Shown here: positions 8,289 through 21,007 of the stretch, piece by piece | How positions within the stretch are numbered: position 1 is the first letter of the stretch | Layout: the number at the start of each line of letters is the position of its first letter | From: Saccharothrix saharensis | GTDB taxonomy: Bacteria > Actinomycetota > Actinomycetes > Mycobacteriales > Pseudonocardiaceae | Direction: 5' to 3' | Assembly (NCBI RefSeq): GCF_006716745.1 | Contig: NZ_VFPP01000001.1 | Coordinates: forward strand, 4,960,001 to 5,024,000 | DNA length: 64,000 nucleotides | The notes under the pieces: model-generated | What the model was told of the DNA's origin: nothing | Databases searched by the model: none | What the model saw: only the letters and a program-made list of their open reading frames with translations | Program-made: the position numbers and the translations under genes

Positions 8289-9187
8289 CCGAGCACCAAC
8301 CGCGCGGCTCCGACGAGTCCCGCCCGGCCACCGAGCCGGGCGGGCTCGACGCGCAACGCGTCCAGGTAGGACAGTCCGCAGTGCTCGGCGACGGCCCGGC
8401 GGACCGGGTCGAACAGCAGCTCGCCCGCCTGCGCCACCCCGCCGCCGACCACGGCCAGGTCCAGGTCGACCACCGCGGCCGTCGCCGCGATCGCCAGGCC
8501 GACCGCCCGCCCGGCCCGCTCGAACGCCGCCCGCGGGACCTCCTCGCCCGCGTTGGCCGCCGCGGCCAGCAGCGCCGCGTCCGCGCCGTCCGGCGCCTGC
8601 CAGCCCTGGCGGCGCGCCCACGCCACCATCCGCGGCCCGCCCGCCACCGTCTCCGCGCAGCCGCGCCCACCGCACGCGCACGCCTCGCCGTCCGGCTCGA
8701 CCACCACGTGCCCGATGTGGCCGGCGTTGCCGGTGCGCCCGCCGAACGGCCGCCCGCCGAGCACCAGCCCGCCGCCGACACCGGTGCTGACCACCAGCCC
8801 GAGCAGGAACCGGCTGTCGCGCCCCGCGCCGAGCCAGTGCTCGCCCAGCGCCATGCACGGCCCGTCGCCCGCCAGCTCCACCGGCACGCCCGGCAGCAGC
8901 TCCGACACCCGCTCCCGCAGCGGGAACCCCCGCCACCCGCGCACGTTGATGGGGCTGACCGTGCCCGCGCCGGCGTCCACCGGGCCGGCCGACGCGATGC
9001 CGACCCCGGCCACGTCCTCGCCCCGCACGACCTCGTCGACCACGGACACCACCGCACCCCAGGTGTCCTCCGCCGACCCGAGCGGCGTCGCCACCCGCAC
9101 CGCCCGCCGCACCGCGCCACCCCGGTCCACCAGCGCGCCTGCGATCTTGGTGCCGCCGACGTCCAGTGCCAGCACCAAGTCCGTCAT
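8285..9187 (-). CDS. ROK-family sugar kinase
   Basis: A 300-aa cytosolic kinase, glucokinase or N-acylhexosamine kinase type. It shows the ATP-binding start DVGGTKIAGALVD (D9-K14), the catalytic Asp in GDGPCM (D108), phosphate loop STGVGGGLV, and the ROK zinc signature with GHIGH (H157, H160) followed by CACGGRGC (C170, C172, C177). There is no N-terminal winged helix, so it is an enzyme rather than a ROK repressor. No sugar transporter is adjacent, so the substrate cannot be read from context. Confidence 0.9.
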   Translation of the reverse strand: MTDLVLALDVGGTKIAGALVDRGGAVRRAVRVATPLGSAEDTWGAVVSVVDEVVRGEDVAGVGIASAGPVDAGAGTVSPINVRGWRGFPLRERVSELLPGVPVELAGDGPCMALGEHWLGAGRDSRFLLGLVVSTGVGGGLVLGGRPFGGRTGNAGHIGHVVVEPDGEACACGGRGCAETVAGGPRMVAWARRQGWQAPDGADAALLAAAANAGEEVPRAAFERAGRAVGLAIAATAAVVDLDLAVVGGGVAQAGELLFDPVRRAVAEHCGLSYLDALRVEPARLGGRAGLVGAARLVLG

Positions 9188-9236
9188 GCCGGCAACCTTA
9201 GAACCCGCCGCGCCGGCACCCGCCGACCAGTGCGGG

Positions 9237-11417
9237 TCAGCGCTTCAACAGCCGCGTGACGCCCGCCGCGACCGTCGTGGCCAGGACCCACCCCGTCACG
9301 ATCAGCCCGGACGCGATCCACTGCGACACACCGGGCGGGTTCCACCGGTTCTTGTTGCCGAAGTCGACGATCGGCACCACCAGGTCGATGGTGTAGAGCC
9401 ACGCGTTCCACGACAGCTCGTCGTCGGCGTTGATCTCGGCCAGCTCCGGCCCGGCGGCGAACCAGGTGCTGCCCAGCAGCCACGCCACCACCAGCCACGC
9501 CAACGCGCGGGCCGGGCGGTAGCCGTAGCCGACCATGGCGCGTTGCAGCCAGCTCCACAGCAGCACCAGCGGCCGCAGCCAGCGGCGGCCCTCGGCGACC
9601 GCCCGGTACCGCAGCCGCTGCTTCTCCACCAGCACGATCGCCGCGTGCTCGTCGTTGCCGCCCGCCCGCAGCATCTCGGCGAACTGGTCGTAGGGCCCCG
9701 GCCGGTAGGTGCGCCGCATGGCCTGCCGCAGCCAGCGCAGCCGCCGTTCCACCTCGCCGTCGTCACGCAGGTCGATCGGGTGCCGCAGCGAGTCGTAGCG
9801 GAACTCCTCCAGGTCGATCCAGCCGGTCGCGCCCCAGAAGTGCTCGTTGTCGTCCAGCACGGTGCAGCGCACCTGCCGCAGCGTCACGTCGCCGCGCGGC
9901 GGGCCGATCGGCTTCAGCTCCAGCTCCGGCACCTGCATGCCGAGCAGGTTCACCGCGTGCGCGTCCAGCTTGTCGCCCAGCACCGCGCCGGTGAACGTGG
10001 CCATCCGGCCGACCTGCGCTCGCCTGGCCCGCACGCCGCCGTGCGCGACGAACTCCTTCGCGCCGCGCGCGCAGATCAGGTCGCGGCCGATGACCGCGCC
10101 GCCGACGTCCAGCGACGGCTTGCCCGCCGGCTGGTGCCGGTACCGGCCCGGCTTGGTGATCCGGCTGCCGCGCAGGTCGAGGTTCGCGCCCACGTGCACG
10201 CCGCGCAGCTCCAGCCCGCCGGTCACCTCGACCTCGCGGGCGGCGAAGTTGCTGCCGATGCGGGACCGGTTGCCCAGCACGGCGTCCGCCCGCGGGTTGT
10301 CCAACGTGGACCCGTCCAGGATCAGGCTGCCCTTGGCCTGGAGGTCGACCATCCGGAGCTGGCCGCGCACGGAAGCCTGCCTGCCGATGACGTCGCCGCC
10401 GATCGTCGTGCCGTCCAGGTGCAGCGCCCGCCCGTAGCCGGTGGGCTCGGCGGTGTCGGTGGCCAGGGCGCGGCCGTAGCCGGTCGGCTCGCTGTCCGCC
10501 TCGCCCATCGCGTCGAACGTCCCGCCGGACAGCGACAGCGTGCCGCCGAGCGTGGCGTTGACCATGCGCACCGCTCCCGCGCTGGTGAAGCCCCGGTCGA
10601 GCTGCACGTCGCCGCCCACCGCGATGCGGTCGAACACGAGCGTGGCGTCCGGGTCGGAGTGCGGGTCCAGCGCGTCGTCGTCGGCCCGGCCGTCGGCGGC
10701 GGACGTGCCGCGCAACGTCAGCGCCGAGTCGACCCGCGCGGCGGCGAGCAGCACGGTGCCGCGCAGTGCGCAGTCGTTCATCAGCAGGTTGCCGCCCACG
10801 TGCAGCCCGGTGCCGTTGACCGAGTGGCCCAGCGGGTTGGTGAGCGTGCCGCCGCTGAGGTTGCAGTAGCCGCCGACGTGCGCGCCCGCCATCCGCAGCT
10901 CGCCGGTGACGCGCACCCGTTGCGCCAGCAACCCGCCCGCGAGCTTCAACCGGTCGGCGTGCAGCGCGATCCCGTCCGGCACGACCAACGCGCTGTCGCG
11001 CAACGACAGCGACCCGGCCACGTCCGCGTCGACCAGGTCGACCAGGCCCTCGACCGTGCTGCCCGCCAGCGAGACCTCGTTGGCGCAGCTGAGGTTGCGC
11101 GCCGAGAGGCCCGGCAGCCAACACTCGGCGAACTCGATGCCGGCCAGCTTGCCCTGCCGCAGGTCCGGCGGCTCCTCGAACCGGCAGCGCACGAACTCCA
11201 GCAGGTAGGGGAACTCCACCGCCCGCAGGTCGAGCACACCGGTCAGGAACCGGTCCGCCACCCGCACCACGGGCGGCATCCCGGCCCGCCGCCGGGGTAA
11301 CCGCCACGTCCCGTCCGCCTCGCCCACCCCGCGCAGCACCTCGGCCGCCGCCATCCGGGCGGAGCGCGGCGGGCTGGGGTCGAACACGTCCAGCCCCCGC
11401 GCCCCCACCTCAGCCAT
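9237..11417 (-). CDS. Large beta-solenoid-like protein with C-terminal membrane helices
   Basis: A 726-aa protein. Residues 50-520 are made of short degenerate repeats such as GxLxLxGxxIGGxLxLxGA, as in pentapeptide-repeat or bactofilin-type beta-solenoids. The C-terminal 180 residues contain YDQFAEMLRAGGNDEHAAIVLVEKQ, a helical segment found in related actinobacterial proteins, then two or three membrane helices (ALAWLVVAWLLGSTWF and ASGLIVTGWVLATTVAA). Homologues are often mislabelled oxidoreductases; no cofactor motif is visible here. EPTGYGRA occurs twice, 14 residues apart, from a 42-bp duplication at 10433-10484. Function unknown. The split gene at 22424 has a similar repeat style. Confidence 0.75.
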   Translation of the reverse strand: MAEVGARGLDVFDPSPPRSARMAAAEVLRGVGEADGTWRLPRRRAGMPPVVRVADRFLTGVLDLRAVEFPYLLEFVRCRFEEPPDLRQGKLAGIEFAECWLPGLSARNLSCANEVSLAGSTVEGLVDLVDADVAGSLSLRDSALVVPDGIALHADRLKLAGGLLAQRVRVTGELRMAGAHVGGYCNLSGGTLTNPLGHSVNGTGLHVGGNLLMNDCALRGTVLLAAARVDSALTLRGTSAADGRADDDALDPHSDPDATLVFDRIAVGGDVQLDRGFTSAGAVRMVNATLGGTLSLSGGTFDAMGEADSEPTGYGRALATDTAEPTGYGRALHLDGTTIGGDVIGRQASVRGQLRMVDLQAKGSLILDGSTLDNPRADAVLGNRSRIGSNFAAREVEVTGGLELRGVHVGANLDLRGSRITKPGRYRHQPAGKPSLDVGGAVIGRDLICARGAKEFVAHGGVRARRAQVGRMATFTGAVLGDKLDAHAVNLLGMQVPELELKPIGPPRGDVTLRQVRCTVLDDNEHFWGATGWIDLEEFRYDSLRHPIDLRDDGEVERRLRWLRQAMRRTYRPGPYDQFAEMLRAGGNDEHAAIVLVEKQRLRYRAVAEGRRWLRPLVLLWSWLQRAMVGYGYRPARALAWLVVAWLLGSTWFAAGPELAEINADDELSWNAWLYTIDLVVPIVDFGNKNRWNPPGVSQWIASGLIVTGWVLATTVAAGVTRLLKR

Positions 11418-11466
11418 GCGACCGACAATAGGGGCCCCGACGGGTCCCCCGTGGCGGGTTCGCCGA

Positions 11467-12231
11467 TCAGGCCCCGCGCGGTCCCTGGTGCGTCGGGTCG
11501 AGCACGCGGGCGAGGAACGACTGCGTGCGCTCGTGCTGCGGCGCGCCGATGACCTGCTCGGCCGGGCCCTCCTCGACGACGTACCCGCCGTCCATGAACA
11601 GCACCCGGTCGGCCACCTCGCGGGCGAACTGCATCTCGTGCGTCACCACGAGCATCGTCATGCCCTCGTCGGCGAGCTGCCGCATCACGCCGAGCACGTC
11701 GCCGACCAGCTCGGGGTCCAGCGCCGAGGTCGGCTCGTCGAACAGCATCACGTCCGGGTCCATCGACAGCGCCCGCGCGATGGCCACGCGCTGCTGCTGG
11801 CCACCGGACAGCTGGCCGGGCATGGCGTTGACCTTGTCGGACAACCCGACCCGCTCCAGGTTGCGCAGCGCGACCTCCTGCGCCTGCCTGGCGTCGCGCT
11901 TGAGCACCTTGCGCTGCGCCACGGTCAGGTTGTTCAGCACGCTCAGGTGCGAGAACAGGTTGAACGACTGGAACACCATGCCGATCTTCGTTCGCGCGGC
12001 GTCGATGTCCACGTCCGGGTCGGTCAGCTCGACCCCGTTGACCACGATCCGCCCGGCGGTCGGCTCCTCCAGCAGGTTCACGCAGCGCAGCAGCGTGGAC
12101 TTGCCCGAGCCGGACGGCCCGATGATGCACACGACATCACCGCGGTCCACCCGGACGTCGATGCCCTTGAGCACGTCCAGCGTGCCGAACGACTTCTTCA
12201 GCCCGGTGATCTCGACTGCCGGCTCGCTCAC
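11467..12231 (-). CDS. Amino-acid ABC transporter ATP-binding protein
   Basis: A 254-aa ATPase of the GluA/GlnQ type driving polar amino-acid import. It has Walker [11 protein letters not shown]-loop [10 protein letters not shown], signature [15 protein letters not shown], Walker [14 protein letters not shown] and switch His in [10 protein letters not shown] chose GTG 12231 because it makes a four-base GTGA overlap with the permease stop; the longer reading frame upstream only shadows the permease gene. Last gene of a binding protein-permease-ATPase operon. Confidence 0.95.
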   Translation of the reverse strand: MSEPAVEITGLKKSFGTLDVLKGIDVRVDRGDVVCIIGPSGSGKSTLLRCVNLLEEPTAGRIVVNGVELTDPDVDIDAARTKIGMVFQSFNLFSHLSVLNNLTVAQRKVLKRDARQAQEVALRNLERVGLSDKVNAMPGQLSGGQQQRVAIARALSMDPDVMLFDEPTSALDPELVGDVLGVMRQLADEGMTMLVVTHEMQFAREVADRVLFMDGGYVVEEGPAEQVIGAPQHERTQSFLARVLDPTHQGPRGA

Positions 12232-13052
12232 GCGGACACCCCCAACCCGGTCGATTCCGGCGTGCTGACCTTCTTGCCGCCCGTGCGCCGCTCCAGGTAC
12301 CGCGACAGGTGGCCCAGCGGCAGCGTGATCAGCAGGTAGCACAGGCCGACCACCAGGATCGGGGTCAGCGACGGCGACCGGCTCAGCGTCTCGCGGCCGA
12401 ACTTGGTCAGCTCGTACTGGTCGCGGGCCAGGCCGATGATGTAGATCAGCGACGAGTCCTTGGTGAGCAGGATCAGCTCGTTGGTCAGCGGCGGCAGGAT
12501 GATCCGGAACGCCTGCGGGATCACCACGGTCAGCAGCGTGCGGCCCGGCGACATGCCCAGCGAGCGGGCCGCCTCGATCTGCCCCTTGGGCACCGCCTGG
12601 ATGCCCGCGCGGATCGTCTCGGCCATGTAGGCGGCGCCGACGATGCCCAGCGCCAGCATCACCGTCGAGTAGATGTCGAACTGCAGGCCGAACGCCAGCG
12701 GCACGCCGAAGCTCAGCGCGATGAACACCAGCAGCGCGGGCACGCCGCGGAAGAACTCGATGTAGATGGTGGCGAGCCAGCGGTACGGCGCGACCGGCGA
12801 CAGCTTCATCAGCGCCAGCACCAGGCCCAGCGCCAGGCCGAACGCGAAGCCGAGGGCGGTGTAGACGAGCGTGTTCTTCAACGCCACGGTGATGGCGTTG
12901 GGGAACATCTCCGCGGCGATCTCGAGGTTGAAGAAGCTGCGCTGGATCTCGCTCCAGTCGGCGACGACCGCGAGGACGGCGGCCACCACGACCAGCAGCG
13001 CGTACTGGCTGACGCGGAACGCCTTGGCCCGTTGTCGCTTGGAGAGTGCCAT
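12228..13052 (-). CDS. Amino-acid ABC transporter permease
   Basis: A 274-aa inner-membrane permease of the HisM/GlnP family with five or six helices. It carries the EAA-loop sequence [20 protein letters not shown] that docks the ATPase, and [18 protein letters not shown] typical of polar amino-acid permeases. Only one permease is encoded, so it probably works as a homodimer, unlike glutamate systems with two. Start ATG 13052. Preceded by an intercistronic hairpin and the binding-protein gene. Confidence 0.95.
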   Translation of the reverse strand: MALSKRQRAKAFRVSQYALLVVVAAVLAVVADWSEIQRSFFNLEIAAEMFPNAITVALKNTLVYTALGFAFGLALGLVLALMKLSPVAPYRWLATIYIEFFRGVPALLVFIALSFGVPLAFGLQFDIYSTVMLALGIVGAAYMAETIRAGIQAVPKGQIEAARSLGMSPGRTLLTVVIPQAFRIILPPLTNELILLTKDSSLIYIIGLARDQYELTKFGRETLSRSPSLTPILVVGLCYLLITLPLGHLSRYLERRTGGKKVSTPESTGLGVSA

Positions 13053-13086
13053 GTGGATTACCTCGTGGGTGGGGTGGACAAGGCGC

Positions 13087-13115
13087 GGGGCCGGTGCTTC
13101 GTGAGCACCGGCCCC
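13087..13115 (-). promoter_or_regulatory. Intercistronic hairpin between binding protein and permease
   Basis: GGGGCCGGTGCT (13087-13098) and AGCACCGGCCCC (13104-13115): 12-bp stem, 5-nt loop, no T-run. In ABC operons such hairpins commonly give partial termination or mRNA stabilisation, so that the binding protein is made in excess. Confidence 0.6.
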
Positions 13116-13126
13116 GGGTCAGCCGG

Positions 13127-13945
13127 TTACTTCGACTCCGGCTTCTTGCCGAACCACTTCTCGTAGATCTCGTCGTACTTGCCGCTGTCCTTGGCCTTCT
13201 TCAGGACCTCGTCGACCTTGGCCTTCAGGGCGGTGTTGCCCTTCTTCATGCCGATGCCGTACTTCTCCTGCGTGTCGAACTCCGCGACCACGGCGGTGTC
13301 CGGGAACTCCTTGACGTAGTCGAGGAGCACGCCGTTGTCGTTGATGGCCGCGTCCACCGCGCCGGTGCGCACGGCGGTCTCCATCAGCGGCAGGTCCTCG
13401 AACTGCACGACCGTGTAGCCGTACTTCGCGGCGTTCTCGTTGGCGTAGATCTCGCCGGTGGTCTCGAGCTGCACGCCGATCTTCTTGCCCTTGAGGTCGT
13501 CCAGGGTCTTGACCGGCGAGTCCTTCTTGACCAGCAGCGCCTGCGACGCGTCGAAGTAGGGCTCGGAGAAGTCGATGACCTCGGCGCGGTCCGGCTTGAT
13601 CGTCATGCCGGCCGCGGCCAGGTCGCACTTGCCCGTGTTGAAGACCTCACCGGAGGTGATGGTCTCGAACGGCGTGTCGAAGATCTCCTGAGTGACGTTC
13701 AGTTCCTTGGCCACCAGATCGACCAGGTCGACGTCGAAGCCGACGGTCTTGTCGCCCTCGGAGAACTGGAAGGGCTTGTAGGACAGGTGGGTGCAGGTGA
13801 CCAGCTTGCCGCTCTGGACCAGGGAGATGCCCGACCCGTTGTCCTGCGAGCCGGTGTTGACCTTGGTCGCGCACGCCGTCATCGTGGCCGCCAGGGCGAG
13901 CACGGGGAACAGGGCGAGCGCAGCGTGCCTGGTACGACGGGCCAC
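13127..13945 (-). CDS. Polar amino-acid ABC transporter substrate-binding lipoprotein
   Basis: A 272-aa periplasmic-type binding protein (SBP_bac_3) tethered by lipid. The signal region ends in the lipobox-like TMTAC. The two lobes include [51 protein letters not shown] and [10 protein letters not shown], as in glutamate/aspartate binders. I chose GTG 13945 because AGGAG is seven nt upstream and the basic-hydrophobic-Cys signal starts there; a longer start at 14017 adds an unlikely hydrophilic extension. First gene of the transporter operon. Confidence 0.93.
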   Translation of the reverse strand: MARRTRHAALALFPVLALAATMTACATKVNTGSQDNGSGISLVQSGKLVTCTHLSYKPFQFSEGDKTVGFDVDLVDLVAKELNVTQEIFDTPFETITSGEVFNTGKCDLAAAGMTIKPDRAEVIDFSEPYFDASQALLVKKDSPVKTLDDLKGKKIGVQLETTGEIYANENAAKYGYTVVQFEDLPLMETAVRTGAVDAAINDNGVLLDYVKEFPDTAVVAEFDTQEKYGIGMKKGNTALKAKVDEVLKKAKDSGKYDEIYEKWFGKKPESK

Positions 13946-14101
13946 GGCGTCACTCCTCGTAACTGTGTCGGTCGAGTGTTCGGCATACTGCCACTTGGGT
14001 GACTGGGTGCACAGCACGTGCGTGTTACAGAACTTCGGTGTGCATCAATCTTGCGTCACAGGACCTGAACAGCCGCAAATCGTTCAGCCGTTTGGCCTTA
14101 A

Positions 14102-16801
<2,700 letters not shown>

Positions 16802-16916
16802 CGGTTCAGTAAACCGGTTACCGACGGGTTAGGTCACAGCCCTGAGCGGTGTTTGCAAACCCTGTCAGGTGGGGGCGTCGTCACGCTCCGTGGACAACGC
16901 CCCACCTGCGTCCCGG

Positions 16917-18329
16917 TCAGCGGCGGGCGTGCGCGTCCAGCACCACGGCCACGGCCTCGGTGATCCGGGCGGCGTGCGCCAGGTGCAGCCACTCGTCGGG
17001 CACGTGGCAGTTGGAGTCCGGCCCGACCGCGCCCGTGACCAGGAACTGCGCCCGCGGGTACGCCTCGTGCAGCAGGCCCATGAACGGGATCGACCCGCCC
17101 AGCGCCACCGTCCGCCACGGCGCGTCGAACACCTCCTCGCCGACCCGGTCCAGCGTCTCGCGCAGCCACGGTGCCAGCTCCGGCGCGTTCCAGCCGTCGG
17201 CGAACTCGACGCGCGACAGCTCCACCGAGGCGCCGTACGGCACGTCGGTCGTCAACGCCCGCCGCACCGCCTCGATCGCCGCCGCCGAGTCGGCCGTCGG
17301 CGGCAGCCGGAAGCTCAGCACCAGCGTGGTGAACGGCCGCAGCACGTTGCCCGCGTCGTCCGGCTCGGGCAGGCCGGACGCGCCGGTGACCGACAGCGTC
17401 GGCCGCCACCCGGCGTTGAGCGCGAGTTCCACCTCGTCCTCGCCCATCGGCCGCGTCCCCGCCGCCCACGGCACGCTGCCCACCAGCACACCGGGCGTGC
17501 TGGCCACCGCGTCGCGGACCTCCGCCACCCGGTGCTCGGGGACGTCCACGTGCATCTCGCGCACCAGCACCTCGCCGGTCGCGGAGTCCTCCAGCCGGTC
17601 CAGCAGCTGCCGGGCGATCCGGAACGACGACGGCACGATCCCGCTCGCCATGCCCGAGTGCAGCCCGCTCTCCAGCACCCGCACCGTCATGGTGGCCTGG
17701 GCCAGCCCCCGCAGGGACGTGGTCAGCCACATCCGGTCGTAGTCGTTGCCGCCCGAGTCCAGGCACACCACCAGCGACACGTCGCCCAGCCGCGGCCGCA
17801 GGTGCTCCAGGTAGGCGGGCAGGTCGGGGCTGCCGGACTCCTCACCGGTCTCCAGCAGCACGACGCACCGCGAGTGCGTGCCGCCCGCCCGCCGGACGCC
17901 CTCGATCGCGGCGATCGCCGCGTACCCGGAGTAGCCGTCGTCGGCCGCGCCGCGCCCGTAGAGCCGCCCGTCGCGCACGACCGGCGTCCACGGCCCGAGC
18001 CCCTCGCCCCAGCCGCCGACCGGCGGCTGCTTGTCCAGGTGGCCGTACATCAGCACCGTGTCGGAGGTCGGCGCGGTGCCGGGCACGTCGACCAGCAGCA
18101 GCGGCGTGCGGTCGGGCAGTGCGACGACCTCGACGGTCGTGCCGGGCAGGTCGCGGTCGGCGAGCCAGGCGCGGACGTGCTCCACCGCGGCGGCCAGGTG
18201 GCCGTGCGCGGCCCACGCCGGGTCGAAGATCGGGGAGATCGCGGGTACCGCGACCAAGGCGGACAGGCTCGGGAGGATGTCGTCGTCCCAGAGCCCGCGA
18301 ACGGTACGGGTCAGCGCTGAACGGTCCAC
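16917..18329 (-). CDS. M20-family metallo-dipeptidase
   Basis: A 470-aa cytosolic peptidase of the M20 (CNDP/ArgE-like) family, cleaving dipeptides or deacylating small substrates with two metal ions. Metal ligands and catalytic residues are visible: MYGHLDKQP (H97, D99), GRGAADDGYSG (D130/D131), LLETGEESGSPD (catalytic E163, E164), and LDSGGNDYD for the second metal site. The dimerisation domain follows (about 210-330). Start ATG 18329. No operon partner. Confidence 0.93.
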   Translation of the reverse strand: MDRSALTRTVRGLWDDDILPSLSALVAVPAISPIFDPAWAAHGHLAAAVEHVRAWLADRDLPGTTVEVVALPDRTPLLLVDVPGTAPTSDTVLMYGHLDKQPPVGGWGEGLGPWTPVVRDGRLYGRGAADDGYSGYAAIAAIEGVRRAGGTHSRCVVLLETGEESGSPDLPAYLEHLRPRLGDVSLVVCLDSGGNDYDRMWLTTSLRGLAQATMTVRVLESGLHSGMASGIVPSSFRIARQLLDRLEDSATGEVLVREMHVDVPEHRVAEVRDAVASTPGVLVGSVPWAAGTRPMGEDEVELALNAGWRPTLSVTGASGLPEPDDAGNVLRPFTTLVLSFRLPPTADSAAAIEAVRRALTTDVPYGASVELSRVEFADGWNAPELAPWLRETLDRVGEEVFDAPWRTVALGGSIPFMGLLHEAYPRAQFLVTGAVGPDSNCHVPDEWLHLAHAARITEAVAVVLDAHARR

Positions 18330-18781
18330 GCCCCGATCCTGTCACGGCCGCGCGCCGTGAACCGGGCCGCGCGCGGGTTTCGCGTGGTGGAAATGGGCTG
18401 GGCGGCCGATGGTCGGTAGTCCATCCAACGCGGACGGGCCGACGTGGGCGATTCCGGGCCACCGGGCGTGTCCGAAGCCCTACGGAAGGTGGTTAACGAT
18501 CGGTAACCGGGACACGGACGTTCGATGGTCGAACGCGCTACTCGGACTGCCGAAGATTGGCCGTCCAACCGTTACCGCACGTCAGAACGTTGCGTCGGAG
18601 ATTACGAACTGGGACGGGGCTCACCATGACGGGTGACGCCATGTCAGGATGTGGATGAGAACACCGTCAGCGCCGACGGTTGCCCGGCCCCCACACCCCG
18701 GGGGCGGCGGCGACTGGCGGTGCAGCCGCGCACGGTCGCCACAAGCGACCGGGCGGCCTCGTAGACGAGGAGACAAGGCGC
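18330..18781. other. 452-bp intergenic region between M20 peptidase and dehydrogenase operon
   Basis: No convincing gene. The right half is less GC-rich than its surroundings and contains the near-palindrome at 18491-18508. It should hold the divergent promoters of the peptidase and the E1 alpha operon. I see no riboswitch-like fold. Confidence 0.6.
18491..18508. promoter_or_regulatory. Near-perfect palindrome upstream of the E1/E2 operon
   Basis: GGTTAACGATCGGTAACC is an 18-bp palindrome with one mismatched pair, about 275 bp upstream of the E1 alpha start. It is a candidate operator; the regulator is unknown and no regulator gene adjoins the operon. Confidence 0.4.
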
Positions 18782-19975
18782 ATGTCGTCCCCCGAGAAAT
18801 GGACGCACCCAGGGCCGGATGCCGCGCCGGCCACTGCTGCCAAACCGACAGCGGAACAGGTGATCGCAGGCTTGCGAGCGACAGACGAGGGCGGCGCCGA
18901 CCTGGTGCAGCTGCTCACCCCCGAGGGCGAGCGCGTCCAGCACCCGGACTTCGACATCGACATCACGGCCGAGGAGCTGCGCGGGCTGTACCGCGACATG
19001 GTCCTGGTCCGCCGGGTCGACCGCGAGGCCAACGCGCTGCAGCGCAAGGGCGAGCTCGGCATCTGGGTGCCGCTGCTCGGCCAGGAGGCCGCGCAGATCG
19101 GCGCGGGCCGGGCGCTGCGGCCCGAGGACATGGCGTTCCCCAGCTACCGCGAGCACGGCATCGCGTGGACGCGCGGGGTCAAGCCGACCGAGCTGCTCGG
19201 CATCTTCCGCGGCACCGACAACGGCACGTGGGACCCGGTGGAGCACCGCTTCCACCCGTACACGATCGTCATCGGCAACCAGGTGCTCAACGCCGCCGGG
19301 TACGCCATGGGGCAGAAGTTCGACGGCAAGGTCGGCGACGCCGACGGCGAGGCCACCATCTGCTTCTTCGGCGACGGTGCGACCAGCCAGGGCGACGTGC
19401 ACGAGGGCTTCGTGTGGGCCGCGGTCTACGACGCGCCGCTGGTGTTCTTCTGCCAGAACAACCAGTGGGCGATCTCCGAGCCGACCGAGCGCCAGTCCCG
19501 CCTCCCGCTCTACCAGCGGGCGCGCGGCTACGGCTTCCCCGGCATCCGGGTCGACGGCAACGACGTGCTGGCCACCCTCGCGGTCACCCGCTGGGCGCTG
19601 GAGGAGTGCCGCCAGGGCAACGGCCCGATCCTGATCGAGGCGTTCACCTACCGGATGGACGCCCACACCACGTCCGACGACCCGTCGCGCTACCGGTTGT
19701 CCGACGAGCTGGAGCTGTGGAAGCTCAAGGACCCGATCGAGCGCGTCAAGGTGCACCTGGTCAAGCAGCAGTGGGCCGACCAGGCGTTCTTCGAGTCGAT
19801 CGAGGCCGAGGCCGAGCAGATCGCGATCGAGCTGCGGGACTACTGCGTGAACCTGCCCGACCCGCCGGCCGGGCGGATCTTCAGCGAGGTGTACGCCGAG
19901 GGCAACCCCGTCCTGGAGGCGCAACGCGACGAGTTCCTGGCCTACCACGCCGGGTTCGCGGGAGGTGAGCACTGA
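18782..19975 (+). CDS. pdhA: 2-oxo-acid dehydrogenase E1 alpha subunit (PdhA/BkdA type)
   Basis: A 397-aa thiamine-diphosphate-dependent subunit that decarboxylates a 2-oxo acid and passes the acyl group to E2. The ThDP motif is FFGDGATSQGDVHEG ... CQNNQWAIS, and the phosphorylation-loop region HTTSDDPSRYR is present. I chose ATG 18782 because a GAGGAGA site lies upstream; an in-frame start at 18680 would add 34 low-complexity residues. The closest families are the mycobacterial BkdA and proteins annotated PdhA, so substrate (pyruvate or branched-chain 2-oxo acids) is not settled; I lean to branched-chain. Stop overlaps the next start (TGATG). Confidence 0.9.
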   Translation: MSSPEKWTHPGPDAAPATAAKPTAEQVIAGLRATDEGGADLVQLLTPEGERVQHPDFDIDITAEELRGLYRDMVLVRRVDREANALQRKGELGIWVPLLGQEAAQIGAGRALRPEDMAFPSYREHGIAWTRGVKPTELLGIFRGTDNGTWDPVEHRFHPYTIVIGNQVLNAAGYAMGQKFDGKVGDADGEATICFFGDGATSQGDVHEGFVWAAVYDAPLVFFCQNNQWAISEPTERQSRLPLYQRARGYGFPGIRVDGNDVLATLAVTRWALEECRQGNGPILIEAFTYRMDAHTTSDDPSRYRLSDELELWKLKDPIERVKVHLVKQQWADQAFFESIEAEAEQIAIELRDYCVNLPDPPAGRIFSEVYAEGNPVLEAQRDEFLAYHAGFAGGEH

Positions 19976-20997
19976 TGGCCGCTCCGACCATGGACCGCTC
20001 GACGTCCGCCGCGCCCGCCGCGGTGCAGACGCTGACCATCGCGAAGGCGCTGAACAACGGCCTGCGCGCGTCGATGGAGGCCAACCCCAAGGTCATCGTG
20101 ATGGGCGAGGACGTCGGCAAGCTCGGCGGCGTCTTCCGCATCACCGACGGCCTGCAGAAGGACTTCGGCGAGCAGCGCGTGCTGGACACCCCGCTGGCCG
20201 AGTCGGGCATCATCGGCACCGCCGTGGGCCTGGCCATCCGCGGCTACCGGCCGGTGTGCGAGATCCAGTTCGACGGGTTCATCTTCCCCGGCTTCGACCA
20301 GATCGTGTCGCAGGTCGCCAAGCTGCACTTCCGCACCCAGGGCCGGCTCAAGGTGCCCATGGTGATCCGGGTGCCGTTCGGCGGCGGCATCGGCGCGGTG
20401 GAGCACCACTCCGAGTCGCCCGAGTCGTACTTCGCGCACACCGCCGGCCTCAAGGTCGTCTCGTGCTCGAACCCGGCCGACGCCTACTGGATGATCCAGC
20501 AGGCCATCGACTGCGACGACCCGGTGCTGTTCTTCGAGCCGAAGCGGCGCTACTACGAGAAGGGCCAGGTCGACACCACCGCCGCGCCCGGACCGCTGTT
20601 CGAGTCGCGCACCCTGCGCACCGGCACGGACGTCACGCTCGTGACGTACGGGCCGATGGTGCGCACGTCGCTGGACGCCGCCGCGGCGGCCGAGGAGGAG
20701 GGGCGCTCGCTGGAGGTCATCGACCTGCGCACGCTGTCCCCGCTCGACCTCGCGCCCGTGTACGAGTCGGTGCGGCGCACCGGCCGGCTGGTCGTGGTGA
20801 CCGAGGCGCCCAGCGAGTCCTCCATCTCCAGCGAGATCGCCGCCAAGGTGCAGCAGGAGTGCTTCTACTCCCTGCAGGCGCCGGTGCTGCGGGTGACCGG
20901 GTTCGACACCCCGTACCCGCCGTCGAAGTTGGAGGAGGAGTTCCTCCCCGACCTCGACCGGGTGCTGCACGCCGTCGACCGCTCGCTGGCCTGGTAA
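19975..20997 (+). CDS. 2-oxo-acid dehydrogenase E1 beta subunit
   Basis: A 340-aa partner of the E1 alpha subunit; together they form the alpha2beta2 decarboxylase. Typical blocks are MGEDVGKLGGVFRITDGL, DTPLAESGIIGTAVGLA, FGGGIGAVEHHSES, and the C-terminal transketolase domain with TYGPMVRTSLDAA and EVIDLRTLSPLD. Start ATG 19975 overlaps the previous stop by one base, so expression is coupled. Belongs to the same BkdB/PdhB group as its partner. Confidence 0.92.
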   Translation: MAAPTMDRSTSAAPAAVQTLTIAKALNNGLRASMEANPKVIVMGEDVGKLGGVFRITDGLQKDFGEQRVLDTPLAESGIIGTAVGLAIRGYRPVCEIQFDGFIFPGFDQIVSQVAKLHFRTQGRLKVPMVIRVPFGGGIGAVEHHSESPESYFAHTAGLKVVSCSNPADAYWMIQQAIDCDDPVLFFEPKRRYYEKGQVDTTAAPGPLFESRTLRTGTDVTLVTYGPMVRTSLDAAAAAEEEGRSLEVIDLRTLSPLDLAPVYESVRRTGRLVVVTEAPSESSISSEIAAKVQQECFYSLQAPVLRVTGFDTPYPPSKLEEEFLPDLDRVLHAVDRSLAW

Positions 20998-21007
20998 GGG
21001 GATAGCT

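Noticed and set aside
6553..9120. An 855-codon minus-strand frame over the symporter and ROK genes
   Set aside because: Extends across two real genes with composition typical of an antisense frame.
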